Source of the DNA: Brevibacillus choshinensis
GTDB lineage: Bacteria > Bacillota > Bacilli > Brevibacillales > Brevibacillaceae
DNA: 64,000 bases
Reading direction: 5' to 3'
Assembly: GCF_001420695.1 (NCBI RefSeq)
Contig: NZ_LJJB01000013.1
Span: forward strand, 844,121-908,120
The position numbers and the translations under genes are program-made. Shown here piece after piece: positions 25,765-35,471 of the stretch. The number at the start of each line of letters is the position of its first letter. The first letter of the stretch is position 1. A model generated the notes under the pieces. It saw nothing but the letters and a program-made list of their open reading frames with translations, was not told the DNA's origin and ran no database searches.

Positions 25765-28164
25765 ATGAATCAGCAGCAAGAACGGGATCCATTACAGGTG
25801 ATTGAGCGGTGGCGTACCAACCCACCTACGATACTAGAGGTGACAGAAGGCGAGTTTATTTCTTTGTTGCGGGAAATCGAGCAGCAGAGGAGTACGAATC
25901 AGGATCTATCTACTTTGGATAGTGCGGAAGCAGTTGTTCTCACGCGGATGGCAGCTCTGCGTATGACCAAAAAAGGCGGAACTACTCTGGCCGAAGAATG
26001 GCTAGATCGGGCAGAACAGTTGGACCCGACTTACATGCCGGCAGCGGAATATCGTCTGCAGCTCTCTTTTTCCTCTCTGCGAGAGCACGTCCTCGCCAAT
26101 GCATTCCCAGTCATCAGAGAAACAGATAATGTCGTAACGCGCAGACGTACGGTAGAAGTGCTGACTGCACTCGCAGCATCAGAGATGGCTGAGCTTGGAA
26201 AATGGAGGGCGATCGCTGCACAGGCCCTCCAATTAGCAACGAAATTACAGGATTCTCAGCTGGAGTCTACGGCTCTAGCGGTAGAGCAGCTTTATGCACA
26301 GCGTGAGGGCTTGCTAGTTGAATTGACAGAAAGAGTCCAAGCCTACGCAAATTCGCTTTCGGGTGTATTTTTTTCTACGGAGATGCTCTCACAGCTACAG
26401 GACACCATTCGGAAGCTAGCGCAGCAGCATGATCAAAAAGCGCTTTTGTTACCCTTGAATGAATCGGGTGCCAAAGTAGAAGTGGAAATGCGGGAGCTTT
26501 CCGCTTTGGAGCAGCTCGAAGGACTGATTGGACTAGAGGATATCAAGCATCGTGTCCGACAACTGGCTCAATTTCTGCAATATCGCCGTTTGCGTGAAGA
26601 AAAAGGATGGCATATGCAGGATGAATTGCCTCTTCATTTGGTTCTTATGGGGAATCCCGGAACAGGTAAAACCACTTTGGCACGTCTGATCGCTCGACTG
26701 TATCATGAGCTAGGGCTACTCGAACGCGGCCAAATGATCGAAGTGGACCGCTCACACTTGATTGGCGCGTATGTTGGCCAAACGGAGCAACGTGTCATGG
26801 AGGCAGTAAAGCAGGCGGACGGCGGGGTCCTGTTCATCGATGAGGCCTATAGCCTGAAGCGTCCTGACAGTTCTGGGAGTGACTACGGACAAGTAGCGGT
26901 TGATACGCTGGTAGCCGCTATGACGAGTGGAGAGTACGCCGGTCGTTTCGTCGTCATTTTAGCAGGGTACCCCGAAGAAATGCGCCATTTCCTGCTCGCA
27001 AATCCAGGGCTGTACAGTCGTTTTCCCGAGACGGGACACTTTCTCTTACCCAATTACACGGCGGAAGAACTTTTGCTTATCGCAGATCATGTGGCTCATC
27101 GTAACGATTTTTCCCTGACAGAACCAGCAAAATTTGCCCTGCGCCAACGCATCGAAAAAGCGCAAGTCGATGATACCTTCGGGAATGCACGGACCGTCAC
27201 CAACATCGTATTGGATGCGATTTTCGCCAAAGGTCGTGCAACGGCTGGAAAAGAGCTGCAATGGGAGGATTACACGGTACTTCTCCCTGAGGATGTCGTA
27301 GAGGAAGAGATCGTAACGGCTGAAAAGTCAGCAACGGAGCGGCTAGAACGTTTGGTCGGGCTCACTCAGGTCAAGGCGGAGCTGCAGAAGATTGCTGCCT
27401 TTGTAGCCGTCCAGCAGGAACGAGGGGCTCTCGGAATGCCAATGAGTCCGGTAGAATTACACGCGGTATTTACGGGCAATCCAGGGACGGGAAAGACGAC
27501 CGTGGCAGCTCTGTACGCCGAAATCCTAAAAGAGATTGGCTACCTGAAAAGAGGTCATCTGGTGCAGGTGAGTCGGGCGGATCTTGTAGCGGGCTATGTC
27601 GGTCAAACGGCTACCTATACCCGTAGGAAAGTGCGTGAGGCGTTGGGTGGTGTGCTTTTCATCGATGAAGCCTATTCGTTGCTAGGCAATGGAGAGCGAG
27701 ATTTTGGACAGGAAGCGATCCATACGCTGGTAGAAGAGATGACCAGACATGAAGAAAATCTGGTCGTAGTGCTGGCAGGGTATCCTTTTGAAATGAATCA
27801 ATTGTTGGCGAGCAACCCTGGCTTGTTGTCTCGCTTTAAAAAGTACGTCCACTTCGCTGATTACAAATCAGATGAGCTCGTCCTGATCCTGGAACAGGCA
27901 GCGATCGAGGCAGGGTACCAGATTGACTCACGTGTTATCCTCAAAATCAAAGAAAAGCTGCAAGCAGCGACGGTCTCCCAACCCTTGGAAGGGAATGGGC
28001 GATTCAGCCGAAATTTGTTGCAGGAAGCCATGCAACACCAAGCAGTTCGTTTGATGACGATACCCAAGCAAGACTGGAGTCAGACGTTGTTGACAACACT
28101 GGAGTGGTCGGATTTTGCTCCCTTACTCGACTGGATACGGGAAGAAGAGGGTACAGAGAACTAG
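25765..28164 (+). CDS. Tandem AAA+ ATPase of the CbbX/SpoVK family
   Basis: A 799-aa cytosolic protein with two complete AAA+ modules of CbbX/SpoVK type. The N-terminal 240 or so residues are helical and TPR-like. Module 1 has Walker A GNPGTGKTT (about 295), pore-type GAYVGQTE and Walker B GGVLFIDEAYSL; module 2 repeats them (GNPGTGKTT about 570, GYVGQTATYT, GGVLFIDEAYSLL). Both keep the Walker B Glu and the arginine-finger region NPGL.SRF. B. subtilis SpoVK has one module, so this is an extended form. ATG at 25765 has GGGAGGAG 10 bases upstream. Possible roles are sporulation, protein remodelling, or secretion-related as in EccA; none is proven here. Confidence 0.85.
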   Translation: MNQQQERDPLQVIERWRTNPPTILEVTEGEFISLLREIEQQRSTNQDLSTLDSAEAVVLTRMAALRMTKKGGTTLAEEWLDRAEQLDPTYMPAAEYRLQLSFSSLREHVLANAFPVIRETDNVVTRRRTVEVLTALAASEMAELGKWRAIAAQALQLATKLQDSQLESTALAVEQLYAQREGLLVELTERVQAYANSLSGVFFSTEMLSQLQDTIRKLAQQHDQKALLLPLNESGAKVEVEMRELSALEQLEGLIGLEDIKHRVRQLAQFLQYRRLREEKGWHMQDELPLHLVLMGNPGTGKTTLARLIARLYHELGLLERGQMIEVDRSHLIGAYVGQTEQRVMEAVKQADGGVLFIDEAYSLKRPDSSGSDYGQVAVDTLVAAMTSGEYAGRFVVILAGYPEEMRHFLLANPGLYSRFPETGHFLLPNYTAEELLLIADHVAHRNDFSLTEPAKFALRQRIEKAQVDDTFGNARTVTNIVLDAIFAKGRATAGKELQWEDYTVLLPEDVVEEEIVTAEKSATERLERLVGLTQVKAELQKIAAFVAVQQERGALGMPMSPVELHAVFTGNPGTGKTTVAALYAEILKEIGYLKRGHLVQVSRADLVAGYVGQTATYTRRKVREALGGVLFIDEAYSLLGNGERDFGQEAIHTLVEEMTRHEENLVVVLAGYPFEMNQLLASNPGLLSRFKKYVHFADYKSDELVLILEQAAIEAGYQIDSRVILKIKEKLQAATVSQPLEGNGRFSRNLLQEAMQHQAVRLMTIPKQDWSQTLLTTLEWSDFAPLLDWIREEEGTEN

Positions 28165-28217
28165 TTTTTGTCCTAGTTCCCCTCCTTCCCTCCCTTTTTC
28201 AAATACACGTTTTCCCG

Positions 28218-28223
28218 TATAAT
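28218..28223 (+). promoter_or_regulatory. -10 element of the subtilase gene
   Basis: Perfect TATAAT 36 bases before the start codon; the best -35 is a weak TTTTCA 16 bases upstream. Confidence 0.45.
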
Positions 28224-28258
28224 GGAAACATTACGCCAATTCGGGGAAGGGTGTTTTT

Positions 28259-30529
28259 GTGTTGCAAAGACGTCTGAACGCGGCACTATCGACAGTAGTT
28301 GTTTTGTCACTATTGGTCGCCACGTTGCCAGCAGGTGCCAAACAATCAGGAGAACGAAAAGGACATATACAAATCGAGGCAAAAGAAGATCTGTCAATAG
28401 ACACAGCTTCTACCAAATCAATGAAGTCGGAGCTGGTCATCATCCAGCTCAGTGGACCTGTACAAGAGGATTGGAAGGAAGAAATCGAAGACCTGGGGGT
28501 CACTCTGGGTGATTACATACCGGATTACGCATTCCTAGCAAAGCTTGGTCGTACTCAAAATAAAAAGAAGTTGGAGAAACTTTCTTTTATAGAAAATGTC
28601 ACCCCGTTCACGTCTGTCTCCAAGGTAACGCCAACCCTACGCTCTGCATTGGGCAAACAAAAGGCTGTCGAGGTTGCGGTAGTAGGCTTTGACCGCCAAG
28701 TGAATATGCAGCGGACGGTAAATAGCTTGTCGATGCAGGGTAGTGTGAAGGACTTGCAAGCACTGGATGATGCCAAGCATATTTCGGTGGCTACGATGAG
28801 TGGACAAGACCTGGAGGAAGTGATTCAGTCGGAGGATGTGATCGCGGTTGTTCCACTTCCGGAAAACAAGCTGCGCAATGACCTGGCTGCAACGATCATT
28901 CACTCGGACGAGCTCACCTCGACAGGTTATTCAGGTGAAGGGCAGATCGTTGGAGTAGCAGACACAGGACTGGATACGGGAAATGAAGCAACGATGCATC
29001 CTGATTTTCAAGGACAGATAAAGAGCCTGTATGCCATTGGCAGGCCTGGTGATTCGAGCGATCAACACGGTCACGGAACACATGTAGCCGGCTCTATCCT
29101 CGGAACAGGCGCAGCATCGGAAGGAAAATACAAAGGTATGGCGCCCGATGCCAAACTCGTTTTTCACTCCATTGAAGAAGAAGATGAAGGTCTAGAAACC
29201 GATGTGAAAACGATTTTGGCGCAAGCCTATGAGGATGGAGCCCGTATCCACTCTGATTCATGGGGGGATGACGACAATGGGGAATACAGTCTCACCTCTT
29301 TCCTGTTTGACCAGTTTTTATGGGAGCATCCAGACATGACAGCGCTGGTGGCGGCAGGTAACGAAGGAAATAAAGGCTATCAAACGATTGGCAGTCCGGC
29401 TACCGCAAAAAATATCATTGCAGTAGGTGCTACCGAAAACGATCGTCCTCGCTTTGGTACCGAGTCTGACGATATTGATGATGTATGGAAATATAGCAGC
29501 CGTGGTCTGACAGCAGATGGCCGAATAAAACCGGATCTTGTCGCACCTGGAACGTCGATTGTGTCTACTCGATCGGCGTTTGCGCAAAGTAAAAACTTCG
29601 ATCGGCGTCTGGATGATCGCTACGCTTATATGACTGGGACGAGCATGGCAACGGCAATTATGGCAGGTGGCGTCGCACAGGTCCGACAATTCTTGAATGA
29701 ACAAGGAGAAAAAGAACCAAGTGCAGCCCTGTTAAAAGCGATCCTGCTCAGCAGTGCGGACGAGCTGGAAGAAGACATGCGCCTGCAAGGCTTCGGACGC
29801 GCCAACCTCTCTCAAGCGATTCAGACGAACTATAAGGACGAAAAGAAAGGCATCAAAACAAAGGAAAAGGTCACGTATGCGATCAAGGTGTCGGATGATT
29901 CGAAACCATTGGCCATAACGCTGGCGTGGACCGATTATCCAGCTTCCTTGGTAGCCAAACGCGCGTTGGTCAACGACTTGAATCTGACGGTTACGACACC
30001 CAAAGGGAAAAAGCTGAATGGAAATGACTTTTTCGAGGCCCCTTATGATGACGAGGTAGACAATCTGAACAATGTGGAGCAGATCTGGATCAAGGAACCG
30101 GAGAAGGGGATCTACAAGGTTACCGTGCAAGGCTACAACATTCCAAAAGGTCCTCAACCGTATGCACTCGCGACGACCGGTGAATGGACCCGCGCAGAGG
30201 AGCCTGAACCGGGACGACCTTCTACCGACGAAGTCACGTATAAAGGGAGCGTCACCAAGGAAAAACCGTATCGTGAGTACACGATTCGTGCAGTGACAGT
30301 AGGCGAGTTAAAGCTTTCGGTTGACTGGAATGAGGATGCTGACGTGGATGTGTACGTGTATGACAGACGAAAGAATGAGATCGCATCAGCTGTGAGTGCT
30401 GATCATCCGGAAAAACTGGAAGTCTCACTGGACAAGACAGGATTGTATGGAGTAAGGGTAGAGTTGAAACAGGGTGCGAAAGCCAGCTATCGACTGAGGC
30501 TGAGCTATCCTAAGACGAACTTCAAATAA
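28259..30529 (+). CDS. Exported subtilisin-like serine protease (S8 family)
   Basis: A 756-aa secreted protease. A signal peptide (about 1-28, ending AGAK) and a propeptide-like region to about 210 precede the S8 catalytic domain. The triad is visible: Asp near 235 in VADTGLD, His near 272 in HGHGTHVAG, and Ser near 462 in GTSMAT; the oxyanion Asn lies in AAGNEG. A C-terminal beta domain of pre-peptidase type (about 650-750, LKLSVDWNEDADVDVYVYD) follows. GTG start with GAAGGG 7 bases upstream. Monocistronic, with its own promoter and terminator. Likely a nutritional or matrix protease, or an intracellular-product processor; the target is unknown. Confidence 0.93.
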   Translation: MLQRRLNAALSTVVVLSLLVATLPAGAKQSGERKGHIQIEAKEDLSIDTASTKSMKSELVIIQLSGPVQEDWKEEIEDLGVTLGDYIPDYAFLAKLGRTQNKKKLEKLSFIENVTPFTSVSKVTPTLRSALGKQKAVEVAVVGFDRQVNMQRTVNSLSMQGSVKDLQALDDAKHISVATMSGQDLEEVIQSEDVIAVVPLPENKLRNDLAATIIHSDELTSTGYSGEGQIVGVADTGLDTGNEATMHPDFQGQIKSLYAIGRPGDSSDQHGHGTHVAGSILGTGAASEGKYKGMAPDAKLVFHSIEEEDEGLETDVKTILAQAYEDGARIHSDSWGDDDNGEYSLTSFLFDQFLWEHPDMTALVAAGNEGNKGYQTIGSPATAKNIIAVGATENDRPRFGTESDDIDDVWKYSSRGLTADGRIKPDLVAPGTSIVSTRSAFAQSKNFDRRLDDRYAYMTGTSMATAIMAGGVAQVRQFLNEQGEKEPSAALLKAILLSSADELEEDMRLQGFGRANLSQAIQTNYKDEKKGIKTKEKVTYAIKVSDDSKPLAITLAWTDYPASLVAKRALVNDLNLTVTTPKGKKLNGNDFFEAPYDDEVDNLNNVEQIWIKEPEKGIYKVTVQGYNIPKGPQPYALATTGEWTRAEEPEPGRPSTDEVTYKGSVTKEKPYREYTIRAVTVGELKLSVDWNEDADVDVYVYDRRKNEIASAVSADHPEKLEVSLDKTGLYGVRVELKQGAKASYRLRLSYPKTNFK

Positions 30530-30562
30530 AGAAAAGCGGTGGAGTTGCCACCACGCCTTCCG

Positions 30563-30599
30563 TCCGGTCATGCGTTCGTTCGCAGACCGGATTTTATTT
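30563..30599 (+). terminator. Terminator of the subtilase gene
   Basis: TCCGGTC-A-TGCG / CGCA-GACCGGA stem with one bulged base, loop TTCGTT and tail TTTTATTT. It overlaps the 3' end of the convergent pucR-type gene by six bases. Confidence 0.85.
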
Positions 30600-32240
30600 G
30601 GTTACAGGGCTGTCTTTCTCTTTCTGGAGCCAATCGAGGGCGCGAAGTGCGATTTCCAGGCACAAACGACGATGGGGCTGCATGTAATCGTCTCCGAGAC
30701 ATTCTGCGATCTTCTCCAAACGGTGGTAGAGTGTCTGCCGATGGATAAACAGTTTTTCAGCAGCTTCTTGCTTGGACAGATTGGTATCGAGGTAAACTCT
30801 CAGTGTATACACCAGTTGCGAACTATGCTCCTGATCATGAGCGAGGAGCGGGCCGAGATAATCGTGGATGAAGTTTTGGAGTACTGGATCGTGCGGGATA
30901 TGAAAGAGCAGTCGAAATAGACCGAGATCGGCAAAAAAAGGACTTTGCGCCTCGTGTTGAAAAGCAAGTGCCTGTTCGGCCTCTGCCAAATGCTTGCCGG
31001 CATCTGCCAACCTTTTGCCGATCCTACCAATGCCGAACCAAATCCGTGTATCCATTCCCATCATTTGTCGAGTGATGCGCTCGAGCTCCTGCATGGCTTT
31101 TTCTAGCACACGACGTGGATCTTTCACTGGCTGTCGTTCTACGAGAAGAAAGGTAAATCGATTCCCGGTACAACGAATGAATGCGCGTAGTCCTAGTCTC
31201 GATAGGACCGAACGAAAAACAGCACTCAAGTCATGAGGAGGGAGTGACTCGACGTGCTCATTGGATTTTTTTTGAAAGGACATGAGCATGGTGTGATAGG
31301 CAGGGGGCTTTTCTGTTCCGGATAGGCCCATGTGTGAGCGCATCAGTTCTTCCGGGATGGGACGGTTGGCAATCAAATCATCAAATAGACGGTTTTCCGT
31401 AGCAAGTGCCTGCTCTTCCACGAACATCTTGCGCATCATGATTTGCGCCAATGTGCTGACCGTGCTGTCCAGGGTGAGGAGCAGGTACTCATCAGAATGA
31501 CGCTCGTACAGAACCAAACCAAGGTAGGCGAGCAGATGTCCCATTGCCATGACGGGTTGGTAGACGATCTGCTTCGTATCAGTCAGCTGGTAGGAACTTA
31601 CAGATGTTTGGGTTCCATCGATTTGAGAAAAATGGTTGCGCATCAATTCGGTTAATTCCGTTTGTACACTTTGGGGGAGTGGAGGTACATACTGTGGTGT
31701 TCCCTCAGGCGTGTACAAAAAAACCTGCATCTGTACGGCCGTCTGAAAGTGCTGTAAGACTCTAGGTATCCCCTGGCTCTGTAGGCTCAATTGCTGGAGA
31801 CTTCGTGAGTAGGCCTCCAGATCCCGTAGTGCCTGCATCTGCCGGTTGATCAAATGCTCGTGCAAGTCCTGTGTAATGTCGACAAAACGAACGGGCTGAT
31901 GAAAGACGATTAGCGGGAAATCATGATGATTGGCTAACTCTTGCATATCCAGAGGGATGTGCGGAATGTAGTCACCTAGCTCCATACAAAGTCCTACTGC
32001 TTTGCGACGTATCAGCTCGGATAAGTACGCCAGCCGTTTTTCTCGCTCTCCACCGAAGCCGAGACCTGTCGAGAGGATCAGCTCCCCTCCGTTTAAATAT
32101 TGGCAGGAATCGGCAGTTTCGAGGACGTGCACCCAACGAATCGGCCGGGCTAGTCCTCTGCCGCCAGCGACGACCTCCGCGTGTTTGAACAAGGGACGTT
32201 TGATAGATTCTGCAACGGTTAAACGCCAATCATTACTCAA
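30594..32240 (-). CDS. PucR-family transcriptional regulator
   Basis: A 548-aa regulator with the PucR plan. The N-terminal purine-catabolism-regulator domain (about 1-130) contains HAEVVAGGRGLARPIRWVHVLE; a long central sensor region follows; and the C-terminal CdaR/PucR helix-turn-helix is at about 480-540 (LSKQEAAEKLFIHRQTLYHRLEKIAE). TTG start with GGAGG 8 bases upstream. It is divergent from the semialdehyde dehydrogenase gene that starts the beta-alanine half of the pyrimidine pathway, so it probably activates that pathway in response to a pyrimidine or beta-alanine signal. In B. subtilis PucR governs purine use; the pyrimidine role here is inferred from position. Confidence 0.88.
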   Translation of the reverse strand: MSNDWRLTVAESIKRPLFKHAEVVAGGRGLARPIRWVHVLETADSCQYLNGGELILSTGLGFGGEREKRLAYLSELIRRKAVGLCMELGDYIPHIPLDMQELANHHDFPLIVFHQPVRFVDITQDLHEHLINRQMQALRDLEAYSRSLQQLSLQSQGIPRVLQHFQTAVQMQVFLYTPEGTPQYVPPLPQSVQTELTELMRNHFSQIDGTQTSVSSYQLTDTKQIVYQPVMAMGHLLAYLGLVLYERHSDEYLLLTLDSTVSTLAQIMMRKMFVEEQALATENRLFDDLIANRPIPEELMRSHMGLSGTEKPPAYHTMLMSFQKKSNEHVESLPPHDLSAVFRSVLSRLGLRAFIRCTGNRFTFLLVERQPVKDPRRVLEKAMQELERITRQMMGMDTRIWFGIGRIGKRLADAGKHLAEAEQALAFQHEAQSPFFADLGLFRLLFHIPHDPVLQNFIHDYLGPLLAHDQEHSSQLVYTLRVYLDTNLSKQEAAEKLFIHRQTLYHRLEKIAECLGDDYMQPHRRLCLEIALRALDWLQKEKDSPVTK

Positions 32241-32350
32241 GATAGGATCCTCCCCTACTTAGTACCTCAAAATAAGAAATAGACCGTGCAATCGACACTC
32301 TGTATGATCCATGCTACTGAAACGTTGACGCTTTGTCTAGTGATGACAGG

Positions 32351-32386
32351 CATTGTTTTTGGATAAAATGGAATTGTCAAACAATG
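32351..32386. promoter_or_regulatory. Inverted repeat upstream of the semialdehyde dehydrogenase gene
   Basis: CATTGTTT and AAACAATG are separated by 20 bases, just before the ribosome binding site. The left arm and spacer (TGTTTTTGGATAA) loosely resemble the PucR box as I recall it (WWWCNTTGGTTAA). It may be an activator site or an mRNA hairpin. Confidence 0.35.
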
Positions 32387-32406
32387 AACGTGAGGGAGTT
32401 GAAGGA

Positions 32407-33915
32407 ATGAGCACAACAACTGTCGGCAATCCATTAAAAAACTACATTGGCGGACAATGGGTGGATTCAACAACGAATCGGTACGAAGATGTTCCTAATC
32501 CTGCTACCGGGGAGTTGCTGTCCAGAGTGCCACTATCTACGAAGGAAGATGTGGACAAGGCTGTTCAAGCGGCAAAAGAAGCTTTTATCGGCTGGAGCGC
32601 GACTCCTGTAGTTGACCGGGCGCGAGTTATGTTTCGATTCCACAGCCTTTTACTACAGCACCAGGATGAGCTGGCAAAGATGATTACCAAGGAGAATGGT
32701 AAGAATCTCCCGGAAGCACAAGCTGAGCTCTTGCGCGGGATTGAAATGGTGGAGTTCGCCTGCGGGATGCCTACATTGATGATGGGAGAGACTTTGCCAA
32801 ACATCGCTGCACAGATCGATGGCCAAGTCATTCGTTTTCCTCTTGGTGTCGTCGGGGGGATTACACCGTTCAACTTTCCGATCATGGTCCCCATGTGGAT
32901 GTTTCCGATTGCGATCACAGCGGGGAATACCTTCATCCTGAAGCCGTCTGAGCGCACACCTGTTTCTTGCATTCGCATAGCGGAACTCCTAAAGGAAGCG
33001 GGCTTGCCAGATGGGGTATTCAACGTCGTGAATGGTGCGCATGATGTGGTGAACGGCTTGCTGGAGCATCCCGATGTGAAAGCGATCTCGTTTGTCGGGT
33101 CACAGCCTGTGGCGGAATACATTTACAAGACTGCGGCAACAAACGGCAAACGAGTTCAGGCGTTGGCGGGTGCGAAAAACCATCATCTCGTCATGCAGGA
33201 TTCCGATATCAGACGCGCGGCTAAGACTATCGTCAGCTCTGCCTTTGGATGTGCGGGCGAGCGGTGCATGGCTGCAAGTGCCGTCGTGGCGGTTGAGGAA
33301 ATTGCGGACCAGCTCGTTCAGTATTTAATCGAAGAATCGAACGCATTGACCATGGGGAACGGCATGGAAGAGGGCGTCGATCTAGGTCCAGTCATTCGCG
33401 ATTCGCATCTGTCCAAAGTCCATTCTTACATTGAAAAGGGTGTCGAAGCAGGTGCTGATCTGGTACGTGATGGACGGGAGGATGCAAAGGAGCTTCCTGA
33501 TGGCTACTTCCTCGGCCCTACCATTTTTGATAAGGCAAACGCGGAAATGGTCATTGTACGCGATGAAATCTTTGCTCCGGTACTCAGTGTCATGCGCGTG
33601 AACAATTTTGAAGAAGGCTTGGAGACGATCAGCCGCTCCCGCTTTGGGAACGGAGCTACTATTTACACGAACAATGGTAAATGGGGACGAGAGTTTGTGC
33701 AGCGGGTAGAAGCAGGGATGGTTGGCGTAAACGTGGGGGTTCCTGCACCAATGGGCTTCTTTGCTTTCTCAGGCTGGAAGGAGTCTTTTTACGGTGACCT
33801 GCATGCAAACGGGAAGGACGGCGTGCTGTTCTACACCAAGAAAAAGACAGTTACCTCTCGTTGGTTTGAAGATGGAGATACCAGCATTGGATCGCAAAAA
33901 GTCTTTGTAAAATAA
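32407..33915 (+). CDS. CoA-acylating (methyl)malonate-semialdehyde dehydrogenase
   Basis: A 502-aa aldehyde dehydrogenase of the MmsA/IolA group, which oxidises malonate or methylmalonate semialdehyde with NAD and CoA to acetyl- or propionyl-CoA plus CO2. The nucleophilic Cys is about 287 in FGCAGERCMAAS, the family-specific form of the motif; GGITPFNFPIMVPMWMFP is the cofactor-binding hallmark. ATG at 32407 has GGGAG 8 bases upstream. It is followed after 15 bases by an omega-aminotransferase, so here it most likely removes malonate semialdehyde formed from beta-alanine, the last step of reductive uracil breakdown. Confidence 0.93.
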   Translation: MSTTTVGNPLKNYIGGQWVDSTTNRYEDVPNPATGELLSRVPLSTKEDVDKAVQAAKEAFIGWSATPVVDRARVMFRFHSLLLQHQDELAKMITKENGKNLPEAQAELLRGIEMVEFACGMPTLMMGETLPNIAAQIDGQVIRFPLGVVGGITPFNFPIMVPMWMFPIAITAGNTFILKPSERTPVSCIRIAELLKEAGLPDGVFNVVNGAHDVVNGLLEHPDVKAISFVGSQPVAEYIYKTAATNGKRVQALAGAKNHHLVMQDSDIRRAAKTIVSSAFGCAGERCMAASAVVAVEEIADQLVQYLIEESNALTMGNGMEEGVDLGPVIRDSHLSKVHSYIEKGVEAGADLVRDGREDAKELPDGYFLGPTIFDKANAEMVIVRDEIFAPVLSVMRVNNFEEGLETISRSRFGNGATIYTNNGKWGREFVQRVEAGMVGVNVGVPAPMGFFAFSGWKESFYGDLHANGKDGVLFYTKKKTVTSRWFEDGDTSIGSQKVFVK

Positions 33916-33930
33916 AAGGGGGAGCCCACG

Positions 33931-35292
33931 ATGGAAGATCAGCTGACGCAATCTTTTGATAAGGAAAGCCTATTGAATGCAGACCGTTCGCACATGTGGC
34001 ATCACATGTCACCGTACAACCCGAATCCCATGATCGTGACGGAAGCAAGCGGATCGTGGATCACTGACATCGATGGCAACCGTTATCTGGACGGGATGTC
34101 CGGTCTGTGGTGCGTGAATATCGGTTATGGAAGACAAGAGCTGGCGGATGCCGCCTACGAGCAATTAAAGCAGCTGGCGTATTTTCCGCTGACACAGAGC
34201 CATGTACCTGCGATTCGTTTGGCGGAAAAGGTAAGCGAGTGGCTGGGTGAGGAATACCGTGTATTCTTCTCCAACAGTGGTTCAGAAGCGAATGAAGTCG
34301 CATTCAAGATCGCTCGTCAGTTCCATCATCAAAACGGCGATCCGGGCCGCTACAAGTTTATTTCCCGTCATCGTGCTTATCATGGAAACACGATGGGCTC
34401 GTTGGCTGCGACGGGTCAATCGATTCGCAAGGAAAAGTACGAACCTTTGGCCCCGGGCTTTCTCCATGTACCTCCACCTTATTGCTATCGCTGTCCAGTT
34501 GGTAAGTCTTACGGAAATTGCAATATGGAATGCGCACAATTTTTCGATCAAGTCATCAACTGGGAAGGCGAGAAGACTGTTGCGGCTGTCATCATGGAAC
34601 CGACCATTACAGGAGGCGGCGTGATCGTACCAGCGCCTGAATACATGCCAAAAGTTCGCGAGATTTGCGACAAGTATGGTGTGCTGATGATTGTCGACGA
34701 AGTGATTTGCGGATTTGGTCGTTCAGGCGAACGCTTCGGGCATCAAAATTTCGGTGTGAAGCCTGATATCGTTACCATGGCAAAAGGAATTACAAGCGCC
34801 TATTTGCCACTGTCCGCCACAGCCGTACGGGCTGATATTGCGGATAAGTTCAACGAGCAAGGGACAAATCTGCATTTCCGCCACGTCAATACATTTGGCG
34901 GCAATCCGGCAGCCTGTGCGCTTGCCCTGAAAAACCTCGAACTGATGGATGAAGAGCAACTCGTAGAGCGGGCAAAGGAACTCGGCGCGCAGCTGCGCGA
35001 CAAGCTTGCGTTCTTGGCCGATCATCCGTATGTAGGTGACATCCGCAGCTTTGGATTCCTCATGGGTATTGAGATGGTAGAAGACCGAAAAACGAAAGAA
35101 CCAGCCGCTCCTGCCAAGCTGACCCAGGTAATTGCGGAGTGCAAGAAGCGCGGACTGATTATTGGACGTAATGGTGATACGATCCCTGGTTTCAACAACG
35201 TGCTTACCTTGTCTCCACCTTTCAGCACGACAAGTGATGATATTGACTTCATTGCCCATGTGATGAAAGAAGCGTTTGAGACATTGAGCTAA
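33931..35292 (+). CDS. Class III omega-aminotransferase, probable beta-alanine:2-oxo-acid transaminase
   Basis: A 453-aa PLP aminotransferase of the ornithine/beta-alanine-pyruvate class. Lys285 in TMAKGITSAYLP binds PLP; LMIVDEVICGFGRSG holds the conserved Asp and loop; SNSGSEANEVAFKIAR is the phosphate-binding region. RBS AAAGGGGGAG precedes the ATG. It is cotranscribed with the malonate-semialdehyde dehydrogenase (15-base gap), pointing to conversion of beta-alanine to malonate semialdehyde. Alternative substrates such as GABA or taurine cannot be excluded from sequence. Confidence 0.9.
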   Translation: MEDQLTQSFDKESLLNADRSHMWHHMSPYNPNPMIVTEASGSWITDIDGNRYLDGMSGLWCVNIGYGRQELADAAYEQLKQLAYFPLTQSHVPAIRLAEKVSEWLGEEYRVFFSNSGSEANEVAFKIARQFHHQNGDPGRYKFISRHRAYHGNTMGSLAATGQSIRKEKYEPLAPGFLHVPPPYCYRCPVGKSYGNCNMECAQFFDQVINWEGEKTVAAVIMEPTITGGGVIVPAPEYMPKVREICDKYGVLMIVDEVICGFGRSGERFGHQNFGVKPDIVTMAKGITSAYLPLSATAVRADIADKFNEQGTNLHFRHVNTFGGNPAACALALKNLELMDEEQLVERAKELGAQLRDKLAFLADHPYVGDIRSFGFLMGIEMVEDRKTKEPAAPAKLTQVIAECKKRGLIIGRNGDTIPGFNNVLTLSPPFSTTSDDIDFIAHVMKEAFETLS

Positions 35293-35312
35293 TACGTAGG
35301 CGAACGATAGAC

Positions 35313-35370
35313 AAACGGGTAACACAGGCGAGTTTGAATTTCTCGTCCGTGATTGACCCGTTTTTTTTTT
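35313..35370 (+). terminator. Terminator of the beta-alanine catabolic operon
   Basis: AACGGGT / ACCCGTT at the base of an imperfect long stem, followed by an uninterrupted run of ten T. Confidence 0.8.
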
Positions 35371-35471
35371 ACTGTTTTCATTCACTCTTTTCTGGATTGT
35401 TAAAAAATGATGCGATAAACTTACAAGTGGTACAAAGCGCATTCAACGTCAAGAGATCTCGGGAGGATATG

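Noticed and set aside
28158-28179. GAACTAG-N8-CTAGTTC hairpin after the tandem AAA+ gene as a terminator
   Set aside because: The stem is short and AT-rich, the T run is in the loop and C bases follow, so it is not a convincing intrinsic terminator.
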